From assembly GCA_041398225.1 (NCBI GenBank), contig JAWKVD010000004.1, positions 62,001-126,000 on the forward strand: a stretch of DNA of 64,000 bases, written 5' to 3'. The stretch comes from JAWKVD01 sp041398225. GTDB taxonomy: Bacteria > Pseudomonadota > Alphaproteobacteria > Caulobacterales > Hyphomonadaceae. Position 1 is the first letter of the stretch. Every line of letters starts with the position of its first letter. The notes under the pieces are model-generated. The model was given only the letters and a program-made list of their open reading frames with translations. It was not told the DNA's origin and ran no database searches. Of this stretch, positions 15,883-24,456 are shown piece by piece. The position numbers and the translations under genes were made by a program.

Positions 15883-15989
15883 GGGCGGCAGTTAACATGA
15901 CGGTCCGGCCCCCGCCAGTGTACTCGGATGGCGCTTGGGGGTGCGAGAGCTGTCTTCGCAACGAGATATGCGGCTGCTAGAGTGTACTC

Positions 15990-17063
15990 ATGATCGTACT
16001 CACAAGATTCTCCCGCGCATTTTCGGGCTTTGGCCGTGTTTCCGGGCCGGGTTCGGGTCTCCTCGCCGGTCTTGCGGCGGCCTTCATGGCCGCCGTGCTG
16101 GCGGTCGGACCCGCCGCGGCCGACGTCTATCGTGTGGAAAACATCGCGGTCGACGAGACCGGCGACACCGCGCGCGACGCGCAGACCAAGGCCCGCGCCA
16201 CGGCCTATGTGCTCGCCGCGCAAAAGCTCATCGCCCGCCTGACGCTGCCGCAGGACCTGGCCGGCGCCACGCAGCCGGTGAACGCCGGCGATTTCGCCCG
16301 CATGTATCTTTCGACCGAGACGATGGGCGAGACGAAGAGCACAGCCAACCGCTACATCGCCACCTACGCCATCAACTTCGACCCGGTCGCCGTCCGGAAG
16401 TACTTCGAAGCGCGGGACGTCGCCTATGTGGACAGCCAGGCCGGCAAGGCGCTGATCATCCCGGTCGGATCGGCCAATCTCGACCCCGTGGCCTGGGGGC
16501 AGGCGTGGGCCGGCAAGTCCGACAACACCTCGTTGACCCCGTTCGTCGCCTCAAGCTATCCGCTCGACCGCCGGCCGATCTGGCAGGAAGTGGCGGGCGA
16601 GGTCTCGGCGGCGGGCGCCCGTCGCGCCATCCTCGCGCTGGCCTACCTGCAGAATGGCCAGATCTATGTCCGTCTGTCGGAAGTCCGGCCCTCGGGCGAA
16701 GAAGCGGAGATCGCGATCACGGGTCCGTTCTCCAGTTTCGAGCAGGCGCAGGCCGGCTCGATCGCACAGCTTGAGCACGCGTGGAAAACCGAATCGGTCG
16801 TCCGCACGTCCGGTTCGACGAGCATGGCCATGGTGGCGCGGTTCAACTCGATTTCCGACTGGGTGTTGATCCGCAAGGCGCTGGAAACCTCGCGTCTTGT
16901 GAAGAACACGCAGGTTGAATCCCTGTCCACGCGCGGCGCGGATCTGTCCCTGGTTATCGCCGGCCGACCGGACCAGCTCGCCGCCGATCTGCGGTCTCGC
17001 GGCCTGTCGCTTGGCACGGATGGAGGCAACTACATCGTGCAAGCGGCGATTGCGCCGCAATGA
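15990..17063 (+). CDS. DUF2066 exported protein
   Basis: A 357-residue protein with an N-terminal hydrophobic stretch (LLAGLAAAFMAAVLAVGPAAA, residues about 24-44) that resembles a signal peptide ending AAAD. The mature part begins VYRVENIAVDETGDTARDAQTKARATAY, the diagnostic opening of DUF2066 (an Ala-rich helix after a VDxTA-like strand). DVAYVDSQAGKALIIPV is a second family block. The family is periplasmic with no known activity. Its stop overlaps the hdaA start by 4 bp, so both are made from one message, a gene pairing that suggests shared regulation rather than shared biochemistry. Confidence 0.82.
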   Translation: MIVLTRFSRAFSGFGRVSGPGSGLLAGLAAAFMAAVLAVGPAAADVYRVENIAVDETGDTARDAQTKARATAYVLAAQKLIARLTLPQDLAGATQPVNAGDFARMYLSTETMGETKSTANRYIATYAINFDPVAVRKYFEARDVAYVDSQAGKALIIPVGSANLDPVAWGQAWAGKSDNTSLTPFVASSYPLDRRPIWQEVAGEVSAAGARRAILALAYLQNGQIYVRLSEVRPSGEEAEIAITGPFSSFEQAQAGSIAQLEHAWKTESVVRTSGSTSMAMVARFNSISDWVLIRKALETSRLVKNTQVESLSTRGADLSLVIAGRPDQLAADLRSRGLSLGTDGGNYIVQAAIAPQ

Positions 17064-17746
17064 CCGGCAAGCCGTCGGCCGCTGCGCAGCTGACGCTCGA
17101 ATTTCCCCGGCTCGATCCCGACCAGCGTCCGCTGATCGAAACCGATCCGTATCGCGCGCCGCTCGCCTTGCTTCGCCGCTGGTCCGCATGGCCCGACGGT
17201 CAGCTTGCGCTGATCGGCGAGAAGGGGGCGGGTAAGTCCCGTCTTCTGCGCAGCTGGGCGGTGGAGGTCGGGGCGGCCGTCACCACGGGGCAGGCGTTGG
17301 CCGCAGCCCAGATCGACGAAATTTCGCAACTGACCTTTTCGGCGCTGGCGATCGACGACGCCGAATGCGGCGCGAACGGGTTGGGTCTGCTCGCCGCGCT
17401 CAATCTATGCCGGGCGCGCCTGGCTCCGGTTCTGCTGACCGGCCGAGGCGAGCCTTCCGGTTGGTATGATGCGCCGGGCGATCTGCGTTCGCGGCTTCAG
17501 GCGTTGCCGATCTCCGAGATTGGCGCGCCCGACGACGATACGCTTGCGCAACGCCTGGCGGAGGAATGCGAACTTCGCCATCTGCGCATACCGGATGAAT
17601 CGATCCGCTATCTCGCGCAGCGGATGGAACGGTCATGGCTGGCCGTCACGCTCGTCGCCGATCAGGTCGAGCGCACCAAGGGCCGTGCCGAAACGCTGCG
17701 CTCGGCGCGCAACGTTCTGATCGCTCTGGGCGTCGATCCGGGCTGA
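17060..17746 (+). CDS. hdaA: HdaA, DnaA-related regulator of replication initiation
   Basis: A 228-residue AAA+ protein. QLTLEF at residues 10-15 is a beta-clamp-binding motif (QL-x-L-x-F) as in Hda; the AAA+ core has Walker A GEKGAGKS (53-60) and LAIDDAE as Walker B. Domain IV of DnaA is absent, as expected. In Caulobacter HdaA with the loaded clamp stimulates ATP hydrolysis by DnaA, limiting re-initiation. Translationally coupled to the DUF2066 gene. The presence of ctrA and hdaA within 9 kb puts two replication-control genes in the window. Confidence 0.9.
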   Translation: MTGKPSAAAQLTLEFPRLDPDQRPLIETDPYRAPLALLRRWSAWPDGQLALIGEKGAGKSRLLRSWAVEVGAAVTTGQALAAAQIDEISQLTFSALAIDDAECGANGLGLLAALNLCRARLAPVLLTGRGEPSGWYDAPGDLRSRLQALPISEIGAPDDDTLAQRLAEECELRHLRIPDESIRYLAQRMERSWLAVTLVADQVERTKGRAETLRSARNVLIALGVDPG

Positions 17747-17880
17747 CGCGACCAGGACGCGTAGCCGTCGCATCGCCTCGGGCGTCGAGGCGGTCTCACA
17801 CATTCGAAGCGCCGCTGTGTTCGTCCGCCGTCGCCGCCGGCCAGGCTGCGACAATTGGAACGCTTCTAATTCGCTACATT

Positions 17881-17898
17881 CGAATATACTAATATTCG
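17881..17898. promoter_or_regulatory. Perfect palindrome before the sulfur cassette
   Basis: CGAATAT-ACTA-ATATTCG, an 18-bp perfect inverted repeat centred 50 bp before the peroxiredoxin start. It covers TATACT (17885-17890), a -10-like hexamer, so a bound protein would block RNA polymerase. AT-rich dyads with ATTC...GAAT arms are bound by ArsR-type sulfide/persulfide sensors (BigR/SqrR group), which regulate the same kind of downstream genes. No such regulator gene is in the window, so the partner is inferred. Confidence 0.65.
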
Positions 17899-17938
17899 CA
17901 TTAGCTGCTATAACCCAACCTGAACTGGAGATACGACG

Positions 17939-18598
17939 ATGACCGCAACCGCAGACGTGACCTTCGCGCAGCGCGGCATGCCCCGTTTGAACGAACCGGC
18001 GCCCGACTTTGACGCCGTCACCACCCATGGCCAACGCAAGCTGTCCGACTATCGCGGCAAATGGCTGATCCTCTTCTCGCACCCGGCCGACTTTACGCCG
18101 GTTTGCACGACCGAGTTCATGGCGTTCGCCCGCGCTCAGGACAAGTTCGCGGCTCTGAACACCGAGCTTCTGGGCCTCTCCATCGACAGCAAGTATGCGC
18201 ACATCGCCTGGGTCCGTTCGATCAAAGAGAAGTTCGGCGTCGAGGTGAGGTTCCCGATCATTGAAGACCTGTCGATGAGCGTGGCGCATGCCTACGGCAT
18301 GATTATGCCCGGCGCCGGCGACACCTCCGCGGTTCGCGCCACCTTCTTGATCGATCCGGACGGCGTCCTGCGCGCCATGGTCTACTATCCGATGTCCAAC
18401 GGGCGTTCGGTCGACGAGTTCGTCCGCCTCGTCACGGCGCTGCAGACGGCCGACGCCAACAAGGTGGCCACGCCTGAAAACTGGCAGCCGGGCGAACCGG
18501 TTATCGTGCCGCCGCCGCAAACCGCGCAGGCCGCCGAGACCCGCAAGGACGAAGGCTACGACTACACCGACTGGTACTTCTCCAAGAAGTCCCTCTAA
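17939..18598 (+). CDS. 1-Cys peroxiredoxin (Prx6-type)
   Basis: A 219-residue thiol peroxidase. The peroxidatic Cys56 is in HPADFTPVCTTEF, and it is the only Cys in the protein, so there is no resolving Cys of the 2-Cys type. RATFLIDPDGVLRAMVYYP is the dimer/active-site segment of Prx6-like enzymes. It reduces hydroperoxides and, by context, perhaps reactive sulfur species. First gene of the Prx / MBL / TauE cassette; 92 bp separate it from the MBL gene. The upstream palindrome (17881-17898) suggests repressor control. Confidence 0.9.
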   Translation: MTATADVTFAQRGMPRLNEPAPDFDAVTTHGQRKLSDYRGKWLILFSHPADFTPVCTTEFMAFARAQDKFAALNTELLGLSIDSKYAHIAWVRSIKEKFGVEVRFPIIEDLSMSVAHAYGMIMPGAGDTSAVRATFLIDPDGVLRAMVYYPMSNGRSVDEFVRLVTALQTADANKVATPENWQPGEPVIVPPPQTAQAAETRKDEGYDYTDWYFSKKSL

Positions 18599-18690
18599 CC
18601 CGAATGCGCATACCCGGGGGCCCGGCATGGCCGGGGCTCCGGGAGACGCAAAAACGAAGCATGCCAACTGCTCAGAAAGGAGGTTGAGAC

Positions 18691-19554
18691 ATGAACCCCG
18701 AAGTCAAATCCTTCTTCGACCAGGCCACCAATACGGTGAGCCATGTCGTGATCGATCCGCAAGGCGAGGCCTGCGCGATCGTGGATTCCGTGCTCGACTA
18801 TGACGCCGCAGCCGGCCGCACCTCGACCAAGGGCGCCGACGCGATCATCGAGTTCGTCAAGGCGCGCAATCTCAAGGTCGAGTGGATTCTCGAAACGCAC
18901 GCGCATGCCGACCACCTGTCGGCGGCGCCCTATCTCAAGCAGAAGCTCGGCGGGCGCATCGCCATCGGCGAACACATCCGCGAGGTTCAGGACATTTTCG
19001 GCAAGGTGTTCAACGCCGGGCCTGACTTCGCTCACGACGGCAGCCAGTTCGACCACCTCTTCAAAGACGGAGATGTCTTTCATATCGGCGGCCTCGAAGC
19101 GCGCACCATGCATACGCCCGGACACACGCCCGCCTGCATGACCTATGTCATCGGCGACGCGGCCTTCGTGGGCGACACGCTGTTCATGCCTGACTACGGC
19201 ACGGCCCGGGCCGACTTCCCCGGGGGCGACGCCCGCACGCTGTTCCGGTCGATCGGCAAGGTATTGTCGCTCCCGCCGGAGACGCGGATTTTCCTGTGTC
19301 ATGACTACAAGGCACCGGGGCGCGACGAGTTCCGCTGGGAAACCACTGTCGCGGAACAGCGCGCCGCCAATGTTCACGTCCATGACGGCGTGACCGAGGA
19401 TGAGTTCGTCTCGATGCGGGAAGCGCGCGATGCGACGCTCGGCATGCCGAACCTCATCTTGCCCTCGGTGCAGGTGAATATGAGGGCGGGGGATCTCCCG
19501 CCAGCCGAGGACAACGGCACGCGCTACCTGAAAATTCCGGTGAACGCGCTTTAA
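18691..19554 (+). CDS. MBL-fold hydrolase, persulfide dioxygenase-like (Blh/ETHE1 group)
   Basis: A 287-residue metallo-beta-lactamase fold protein. The metal motif ETHAHADHLSA (H-x-H-x-D-H) is at about residues 68-78, with MHTPGHTPACM supplying the next His, FVGDTLFMPDYGTARADFPGG the bridging Asp, and FLCHDYKAPGR the last His. This arrangement, including the GTARADFPGGD segment, is that of ETHE1/Blh proteins, which oxidise glutathione persulfide to sulfite. A near-perfect Shine-Dalgarno AAAGGAGG (18677-18684) precedes ATG 18691. Next to a sulfite exporter-type gene, which fits removal of the product. Confidence 0.88.
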   Translation: MNPEVKSFFDQATNTVSHVVIDPQGEACAIVDSVLDYDAAAGRTSTKGADAIIEFVKARNLKVEWILETHAHADHLSAAPYLKQKLGGRIAIGEHIREVQDIFGKVFNAGPDFAHDGSQFDHLFKDGDVFHIGGLEARTMHTPGHTPACMTYVIGDAAFVGDTLFMPDYGTARADFPGGDARTLFRSIGKVLSLPPETRIFLCHDYKAPGRDEFRWETTVAEQRAANVHVHDGVTEDEFVSMREARDATLGMPNLILPSVQVNMRAGDLPPAEDNGTRYLKIPVNAL

Positions 19555-19587
19555 TCGTATGGGCCGACTGGGGCTGGTGGGCGGACA

Positions 19588-20364
19588 ATGATCGATCTGA
19601 CCGACATACTGAGCGCCGTTTCCGGGGTGGTCGTGGGCTTCGTGCTTGGTCTCCTCGGGGGCGGCGGATCGATCCTCGCCGTTCCGCTTCTTCTTTATGT
19701 CGTCGGTCTGCGCGACACGCACATTGCAATCGGCACCAGCGCGGTTGCGGTCGCGGCGAACGCCCTTATCGGTCTTGCCGGCCATGCGCGCGCCGGGAAC
19801 GTGAAATGGCCATGCGCTACAGTCTATGCGGCGTCCGGCGTGGTGGGCGCCTGGATCGGCTCCACGATCGGCAAGTCGATTGACGGCAAGGCGCTGCTTG
19901 GGGCGTTTGCGATCGCCATGCTGGCCGTCGGCGCCAATACGCTGTGGCGCAAGCGTCAGGAAGGCAATCCGGACGTTCATCTCTCGATGGCGATCGCCGG
20001 ACGGTTGGCCGGGTTCGGGTTGCTCACCGGTCTGGCCGCCGGCTTCTTCGGGATCGGCGGCGGCTTTCTCATCGTCCCCGGTCTGCTGGCGGGGGCGGGC
20101 ATGGCGATGCTCAACGCGATCGGGTCCTCGCTGCTCTCGGTGGCGGCGCTCGGCTCCACCACGGCGACCAACTACGCCGTCTCGGGGCTTGTCGACTGGA
20201 GGATAGCGGCCTTCTTCATCGTCGGCGGCGTGTTGGGCAGCTTCCTGGGGATCGTGCTCGGCAAGCGCCTGGCCAGCCGCAAAGGGCTGTTGTCGGCGAT
20301 CTTCGGCTGGGTCGTGATTGTCGTCGGACTCTATGTTCTCGAACAGGCCATATTCGGCGGGTAA
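19588..20364 (+). CDS. TauE/SafE-family sulfite/anion exporter
   Basis: A 258-residue polytopic membrane protein with about eight hydrophobic segments. The duplicated TauE/SafE signature is seen: VVVGFVLGLLGGGGSILAVPLLLY near the N-terminus and GLLTGLAAGFFGIGGGFLIVPGLL in the middle. Members move sulfite or organosulfonate-derived anions out of the cell. 33 bp after the persulfide-dioxygenase-like gene, so co-transcribed and probably exporting sulfite made by it. Confidence 0.88.
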   Translation: MIDLTDILSAVSGVVVGFVLGLLGGGGSILAVPLLLYVVGLRDTHIAIGTSAVAVAANALIGLAGHARAGNVKWPCATVYAASGVVGAWIGSTIGKSIDGKALLGAFAIAMLAVGANTLWRKRQEGNPDVHLSMAIAGRLAGFGLLTGLAAGFFGIGGGFLIVPGLLAGAGMAMLNAIGSSLLSVAALGSTTATNYAVSGLVDWRIAAFFIVGGVLGSFLGIVLGKRLASRKGLLSAIFGWVVIVVGLYVLEQAIFGG

Positions 20365-20513
20365 CATCCGAGAAACCAAAATTCGGGCGCGTTTTCAGCG
20401 GTTCTGTCGCAGAAACTTCATGTGCTCTTGCATCCCACGGGCGAGCGTCCAAGCTATCCGTAATATTTCCATGTTATCGGGGTTGAAACGGGCGACAGAC
20501 CTAAGAGTGACCC

Positions 20514-22811
20514 ATGCGTGGTGATGAGGGCGCTTCCGGCGATGAACGCCGGGGGCCGGTGAAAAAAGCCGGCGGCCGCAAGACCGGCCGGAAAACCGGA
20601 CCAAAGAGAACGACGCGCCCCAAGCGCGTGCGGCCGCCTGCGCGCATCACCGCCAAACCGCCGACCGGAGCCGACCCCGCCGCAATCGAGGCGCTGATGG
20701 GCTCCAGCGAGCGGTTCTTCAATCGCGAGCTTTCCTGGCTCAAGTTCAACATGCGCGTGCTGGAGGAGGCGGAGAACGCCAACCATCCGCTGTTCGAGCG
20801 CCTGCGCTTCCTGTCGATCTCCGCCACCAACCTCGACGAGTTCTACATGGTCCGGGTGGCGGGACTTCGCCAACTTGTCCGCAAGGGCGTGACGCGCCTC
20901 AGTCAGGATGGTCTCACGCCGCGCCAGCAGGTCGATCAGATCGCCGCGGAGGCGACCGATCTGATGCGCCAGCAGCAGCGCACCTGGAAGGAGTTGCGCG
21001 TCTTGCTCGCTCAGGCCGGCATCGCCGTTCTGCAGCGCGATGAGCTGACCGACGAGGATCGCGATCTGCTGCGTCAGCGGTTCATGCAGGAGGTCTTCCC
21101 GGTTCTGACGCCGCAGGCGATCGATCCGGCGCACCCGTTCCCCTTCATTCCGAACCAGCAGTTCGCCGTCGCCTTTTCTCTGACCCAGCACGACGGAGGC
21201 GCGCATCTCTACGCGCTCGTGCCGTTGCCGACCTATGTTCCGCGCTTCATGGAGCTGCCGGAAGGTGAGGGCGGCGCGCGGCGCTTCATCTCGCTGGAAA
21301 ACGTCATCAGCGTTTGTCAGGATGCGCTGTTCCCCGATTGCGATCTGAACGGCCGCTGTCTCCTGCGCGTGCTGCGCGACAGCGACATCGAGATCGAGGA
21401 AGAGGCGGAAGACCTTGTTCGCGAATTCGAAGTCCTGCTGAAAGAGCGCCGCCGCGGCCGCGTGGTGCGGCTCGAGCTGGACAGCAACGCGGACCCCGAT
21501 CTGCGCCAGTATTTCGTCGAGGCGCTGGGCGCCGAACCGCTCGATATTGTCGAAGTCGACGGCAAGATGAGCTTGGGCGAGCTCAGCCAGTTGATCGTCG
21601 ATGGCCGGTCCGATCTTGTCTTCCCAACTTTCGAACCGCGTTTCCCCGAGCGTATCCGCGAATATTCCGGCGACCTGTTCGCCTCCATTCGCGCCAAGGA
21701 CATTCTCGTTCACCACCCCTACGAGTCGTTCGACGTCGTGCTGCAATTCCTGCGGCAGGCCGCCAACGATCCCGACGTGGTTGCGATCAAGCAGACGCTC
21801 TACCGCACGTCGAAGAACTCTCCGATCATCGCCGCGCTCAAGGACGCCGCTGAGGCGGGCAAGAACGTCACCGCGCTAGTTGAGATCAAGGCCCGCTTCG
21901 ACGAAGAGGCCAACCTCAAATGGGCGCGCGACCTCGAACGTTCCGGCGTTCACGTGGTCTACGGCTTCATCGAATGGAAGACCCACGCCAAGGTGTCGCT
22001 CGTCATTCGCCGCGAGCAGGGCGAACTGCGCGCCTACACGCACTTCGGAACCGGCAACTATCACCCGATCACCGCGCGCATCTATGACGATCTGTCGCTG
22101 TTCACCGCCGATCCGACCCTGGGGCGGGATGCGGGGCGGTTGTTCAACTTCGTCACCGGCTATTCGCGGCCGACGGAGCTGGAGCGCATCGCGATCGCGC
22201 CGATAACCCTCAAGTCGACCCTGCTGGAGTTGATCCGCGCCGAGATCGCGTTCGTGCGACAGGGACGACCTGCGACGATTTGGGCCAAGCTCAACGCCCT
22301 CGTCGATCCCGAGATCATCGACGAGCTCTACCGCGCCAGTCAGGCCGGCGTACAGATTCGCCTGATCGTGCGGGGTATCTGCTGTCTGCGGCCCGGCGTT
22401 CCGGGTCTGTCCGACAACATCCAGGTGCGCTCGATCGTCGGGCGTTTCCTCGAGCATTCGCGCATCGTGTGCTTCGGCAATGGCGAGGAAATGCCCTCCG
22501 GCGAGGCCAAGGTGTTTATCTCGTCCGCGGACTGGATGCCGCGCAATCTCGATCGGCGGGTCGAGGCGCTCACACCCATCCTCAACCCAACTGTCCACAG
22601 GCAGGTTCTCGACCAGATCATGGTCGCGAACCTCCACGACAACGTTCAAAGCTGGACCTTGGCGCAGGATGGAGGCTATGTGCGTCGGCAGGTTGACAGT
22701 GGACTGACGAAATTCTCGGCCCACGAGTACTTCTTGGAGAACCCCAGCCTTTCCGGCCGCGGCGCGGCGTTGCAGCTCACCATGCCCCCTGATCTCAAAC
22801 CGGGGACCTGA
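20514..22811 (+). CDS. ppk: Polyphosphate kinase 1
   Basis: A 765-residue PPK1 that polymerises ATP gamma-phosphate into polyphosphate. FNRELSWLKFNMRVLEEA opens the N domain at about 64-81; LDEFYMVRVAG follows. The catalytic C1 domain carries HAKVSLVIR and YTHFGTGNYH, with the autophosphorylated His in the first HFGTGN-type segment region; FTADPTLGRDAGRLFNFVTGY follows. Residues 1-60 form an extra Arg/Lys/Pro-rich tail (KKAGGRKTGRKTG and so on) before the normal start. Arranged with ppx 59 bp downstream, so synthesis and breakdown genes are linked. ATG 20514 is the most upstream start that has an acceptable ribosome site; an internal start near residue 63 would remove the tail. Confidence 0.95.
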   Translation: MRGDEGASGDERRGPVKKAGGRKTGRKTGPKRTTRPKRVRPPARITAKPPTGADPAAIEALMGSSERFFNRELSWLKFNMRVLEEAENANHPLFERLRFLSISATNLDEFYMVRVAGLRQLVRKGVTRLSQDGLTPRQQVDQIAAEATDLMRQQQRTWKELRVLLAQAGIAVLQRDELTDEDRDLLRQRFMQEVFPVLTPQAIDPAHPFPFIPNQQFAVAFSLTQHDGGAHLYALVPLPTYVPRFMELPEGEGGARRFISLENVISVCQDALFPDCDLNGRCLLRVLRDSDIEIEEEAEDLVREFEVLLKERRRGRVVRLELDSNADPDLRQYFVEALGAEPLDIVEVDGKMSLGELSQLIVDGRSDLVFPTFEPRFPERIREYSGDLFASIRAKDILVHHPYESFDVVLQFLRQAANDPDVVAIKQTLYRTSKNSPIIAALKDAAEAGKNVTALVEIKARFDEEANLKWARDLERSGVHVVYGFIEWKTHAKVSLVIRREQGELRAYTHFGTGNYHPITARIYDDLSLFTADPTLGRDAGRLFNFVTGYSRPTELERIAIAPITLKSTLLELIRAEIAFVRQGRPATIWAKLNALVDPEIIDELYRASQAGVQIRLIVRGICCLRPGVPGLSDNIQVRSIVGRFLEHSRIVCFGNGEEMPSGEAKVFISSADWMPRNLDRRVEALTPILNPTVHRQVLDQIMVANLHDNVQSWTLAQDGGYVRRQVDSGLTKFSAHEYFLENPSLSGRGAALQLTMPPDLKPGT

Positions 22812-22870
22812 AGCGGGACTGACAAGCGCGCGCGAATCGGAATTCTGGGTGGATTGGTCGAGGGCCTTGA

Positions 22871-24361
22871 ATGCTGGCGACAACCGCAACCAGATCCAGG
22901 GCGCAGCGCCGGGCTGTCCGATGGCGCAAGGTGGCGGTTATCGACGTCGGCTCCAACTCGGTCCGTATGGTCATGCACGAAGTGCGCGGCCGTGCGATGA
23001 CGCCAAGCTTCAACGAGAAAATTCTGGCGGGTCTCGGGCGTGGGTTGCCCGACACCGGCCGCCTCAATCCCGAAGGCGTGGCGCTCGCGCTGTCGGCGCT
23101 CGGGCGCTTCGCCGCCATCAACCGGGCGCAGAAATGCGATGAGGTGATCGCCTTCGCGACTGCCGCGGTACGCGAGGCTGAGGACGGCCGCGAGTTCGTG
23201 GAGCTTGTTCGCCGCCGGACAGGGCTCGAACTTCGTATCCTGTCGGGCGATGAAGAGGCGCGCTGCGCCGCGCAGGGCGTGCTCGCGGGCAGTCCTGATG
23301 TCGACGGCGTGGTCGGCGATCTCGGCGGCTCAAGCATGGAGCTTGCGCGCGTCGTCGGCGGGAAGTTCGTGTCGGGCGCGACGTTCCCGCTCGGGCCGTT
23401 GAGGAACGGGGCCGATGGCGGCTTCTCCGAGGACAAGGTGCTGGACCGCGCCCGCGCCGCGCTTGCCGGCGCTGACGAGCTTGCACACGGTCATTCCGTG
23501 TTCTTCGCCGTCGGGGGCGCATGGCGAGCCATCGCGGCGATCCACATGCAGGTCGCCAAAGCGCCTTTACACATGCTCCAGAACTACGAGATGTCGGCGA
23601 GCGATCTCGTCTCGCTTCTCAAGGAGCTTGCGGGCGGCAAGAAGCACGCTTCTCTCGTCAACCAGCTGGCCAAGCGGCGCGCGCCCACCATTCCCTACGC
23701 CTCGACCGTGCTGCGCGCCGTTCTGGAGGAAGGGAAGTTCCAGACCGTCATGGTGTCCTCCTTCGGGGTGCGCGAGGGCATGGTATTCGAAACGCTGTCC
23801 GACGCCGAGCGCCTGGAGGATCCGCTGGAAGCGGGTCTCGCCGCCTATGTCGAGCCGGATTCGCCATCCTGCCAGTTCGGCCGGGCGCTGGGGGATTGGA
23901 TCGACCCCGCCGCAGACCATCTGCTGCCTGCGCGCCTTGCGCGCGCGGCGTGCCGCCTGGTCGATATCGGCGCCTTGCTGCATCCGGATCATCGGGCCGA
24001 TCTTGCGTTCGAACTGGTCGCGCGCGCACCGCTTCCGGGGCTGACCCACAAGGACCGCGCCGCGCTCGCGCTGGCGGTTGCGGCGCGGTACAAGCGCGGC
24101 GTTCGTAGCGCGGTCTCTGACGCCCTGCTTGACGCCGATGTGGCCAAACGCGCTCGCTCGCTTGGCGCGCTCATGCGCCTTGGCGCCGAGTTTTCCGGTC
24201 GGTCCGCGTCTCTGCTGCGGCACGCCAGCCTGCATTGCGACGGGCAGACGATCGAGTTCCGCGTCGCGCCGCGCCAAAGCGTCCTTGTGTCCGAGTCGGT
24301 CGAGCGTCGTCTGCAGCAGGCGTCCGAAGAACTCGGCATGAGCCACATCCTCACCACCTGA
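22871..24361 (+). CDS. ppx: Exopolyphosphatase / pppGpp phosphohydrolase Ppx-GppA
   Basis: A 496-residue ASKHA-fold protein. VAVIDVGSNSVRMVMHE (about 21-37) is phosphate loop 1; AFATAAVREAEDGREF and LSGDEEARCAAQGV are the next blocks, and GVVGDLGGSSMELARV is phosphate loop 2 (GGSS). The C-terminal part is helical as in Ppx. It releases phosphate from polyphosphate and may act on pppGpp. The N-terminal 20 residues are basic and extra; an internal start is possible. Follows ppk on the same strand. Confidence 0.93.
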   Translation: MLATTATRSRAQRRAVRWRKVAVIDVGSNSVRMVMHEVRGRAMTPSFNEKILAGLGRGLPDTGRLNPEGVALALSALGRFAAINRAQKCDEVIAFATAAVREAEDGREFVELVRRRTGLELRILSGDEEARCAAQGVLAGSPDVDGVVGDLGGSSMELARVVGGKFVSGATFPLGPLRNGADGGFSEDKVLDRARAALAGADELAHGHSVFFAVGGAWRAIAAIHMQVAKAPLHMLQNYEMSASDLVSLLKELAGGKKHASLVNQLAKRRAPTIPYASTVLRAVLEEGKFQTVMVSSFGVREGMVFETLSDAERLEDPLEAGLAAYVEPDSPSCQFGRALGDWIDPAADHLLPARLARAACRLVDIGALLHPDHRADLAFELVARAPLPGLTHKDRAALALAVAARYKRGVRSAVSDALLDADVAKRARSLGALMRLGAEFSGRSASLLRHASLHCDGQTIEFRVAPRQSVLVSESVERRLQQASEELGMSHILTT

Positions 24362-24388
24362 TCGACTGCGAAGTCTGCTGAACGTGAA

Positions 24389-24415
24389 AAGGGCCCGCCG
24401 GGATGGCGAGCCCTT
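24389..24415. terminator. Bidirectional terminator between ppx and the flagellar operon
   Basis: Stem AAGGGC-C-CGCC, loop GGGAT, GGCG-A-GCCCTT with one C/A mismatch. On the minus strand the stem runs into TTTT, so it is a good Rho-independent end for the fliF-flhG operon that ends at 24457; on the plus strand it follows the ppx stop by 27 bp. Confidence 0.8.
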
Positions 24416-24456
24416 CAATCACTTTCTACGCGTCGTCGTACTCTACTGAAGCTGGA

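Noticed and set aside
18595..20379. 594-codon minus-strand frame antisense to the MBL and TauE genes
   Set aside because: Both plus-strand genes have complete family motifs; the antisense frame is His/Arg/Asp-rich low-complexity typical of GC-rich shadows.
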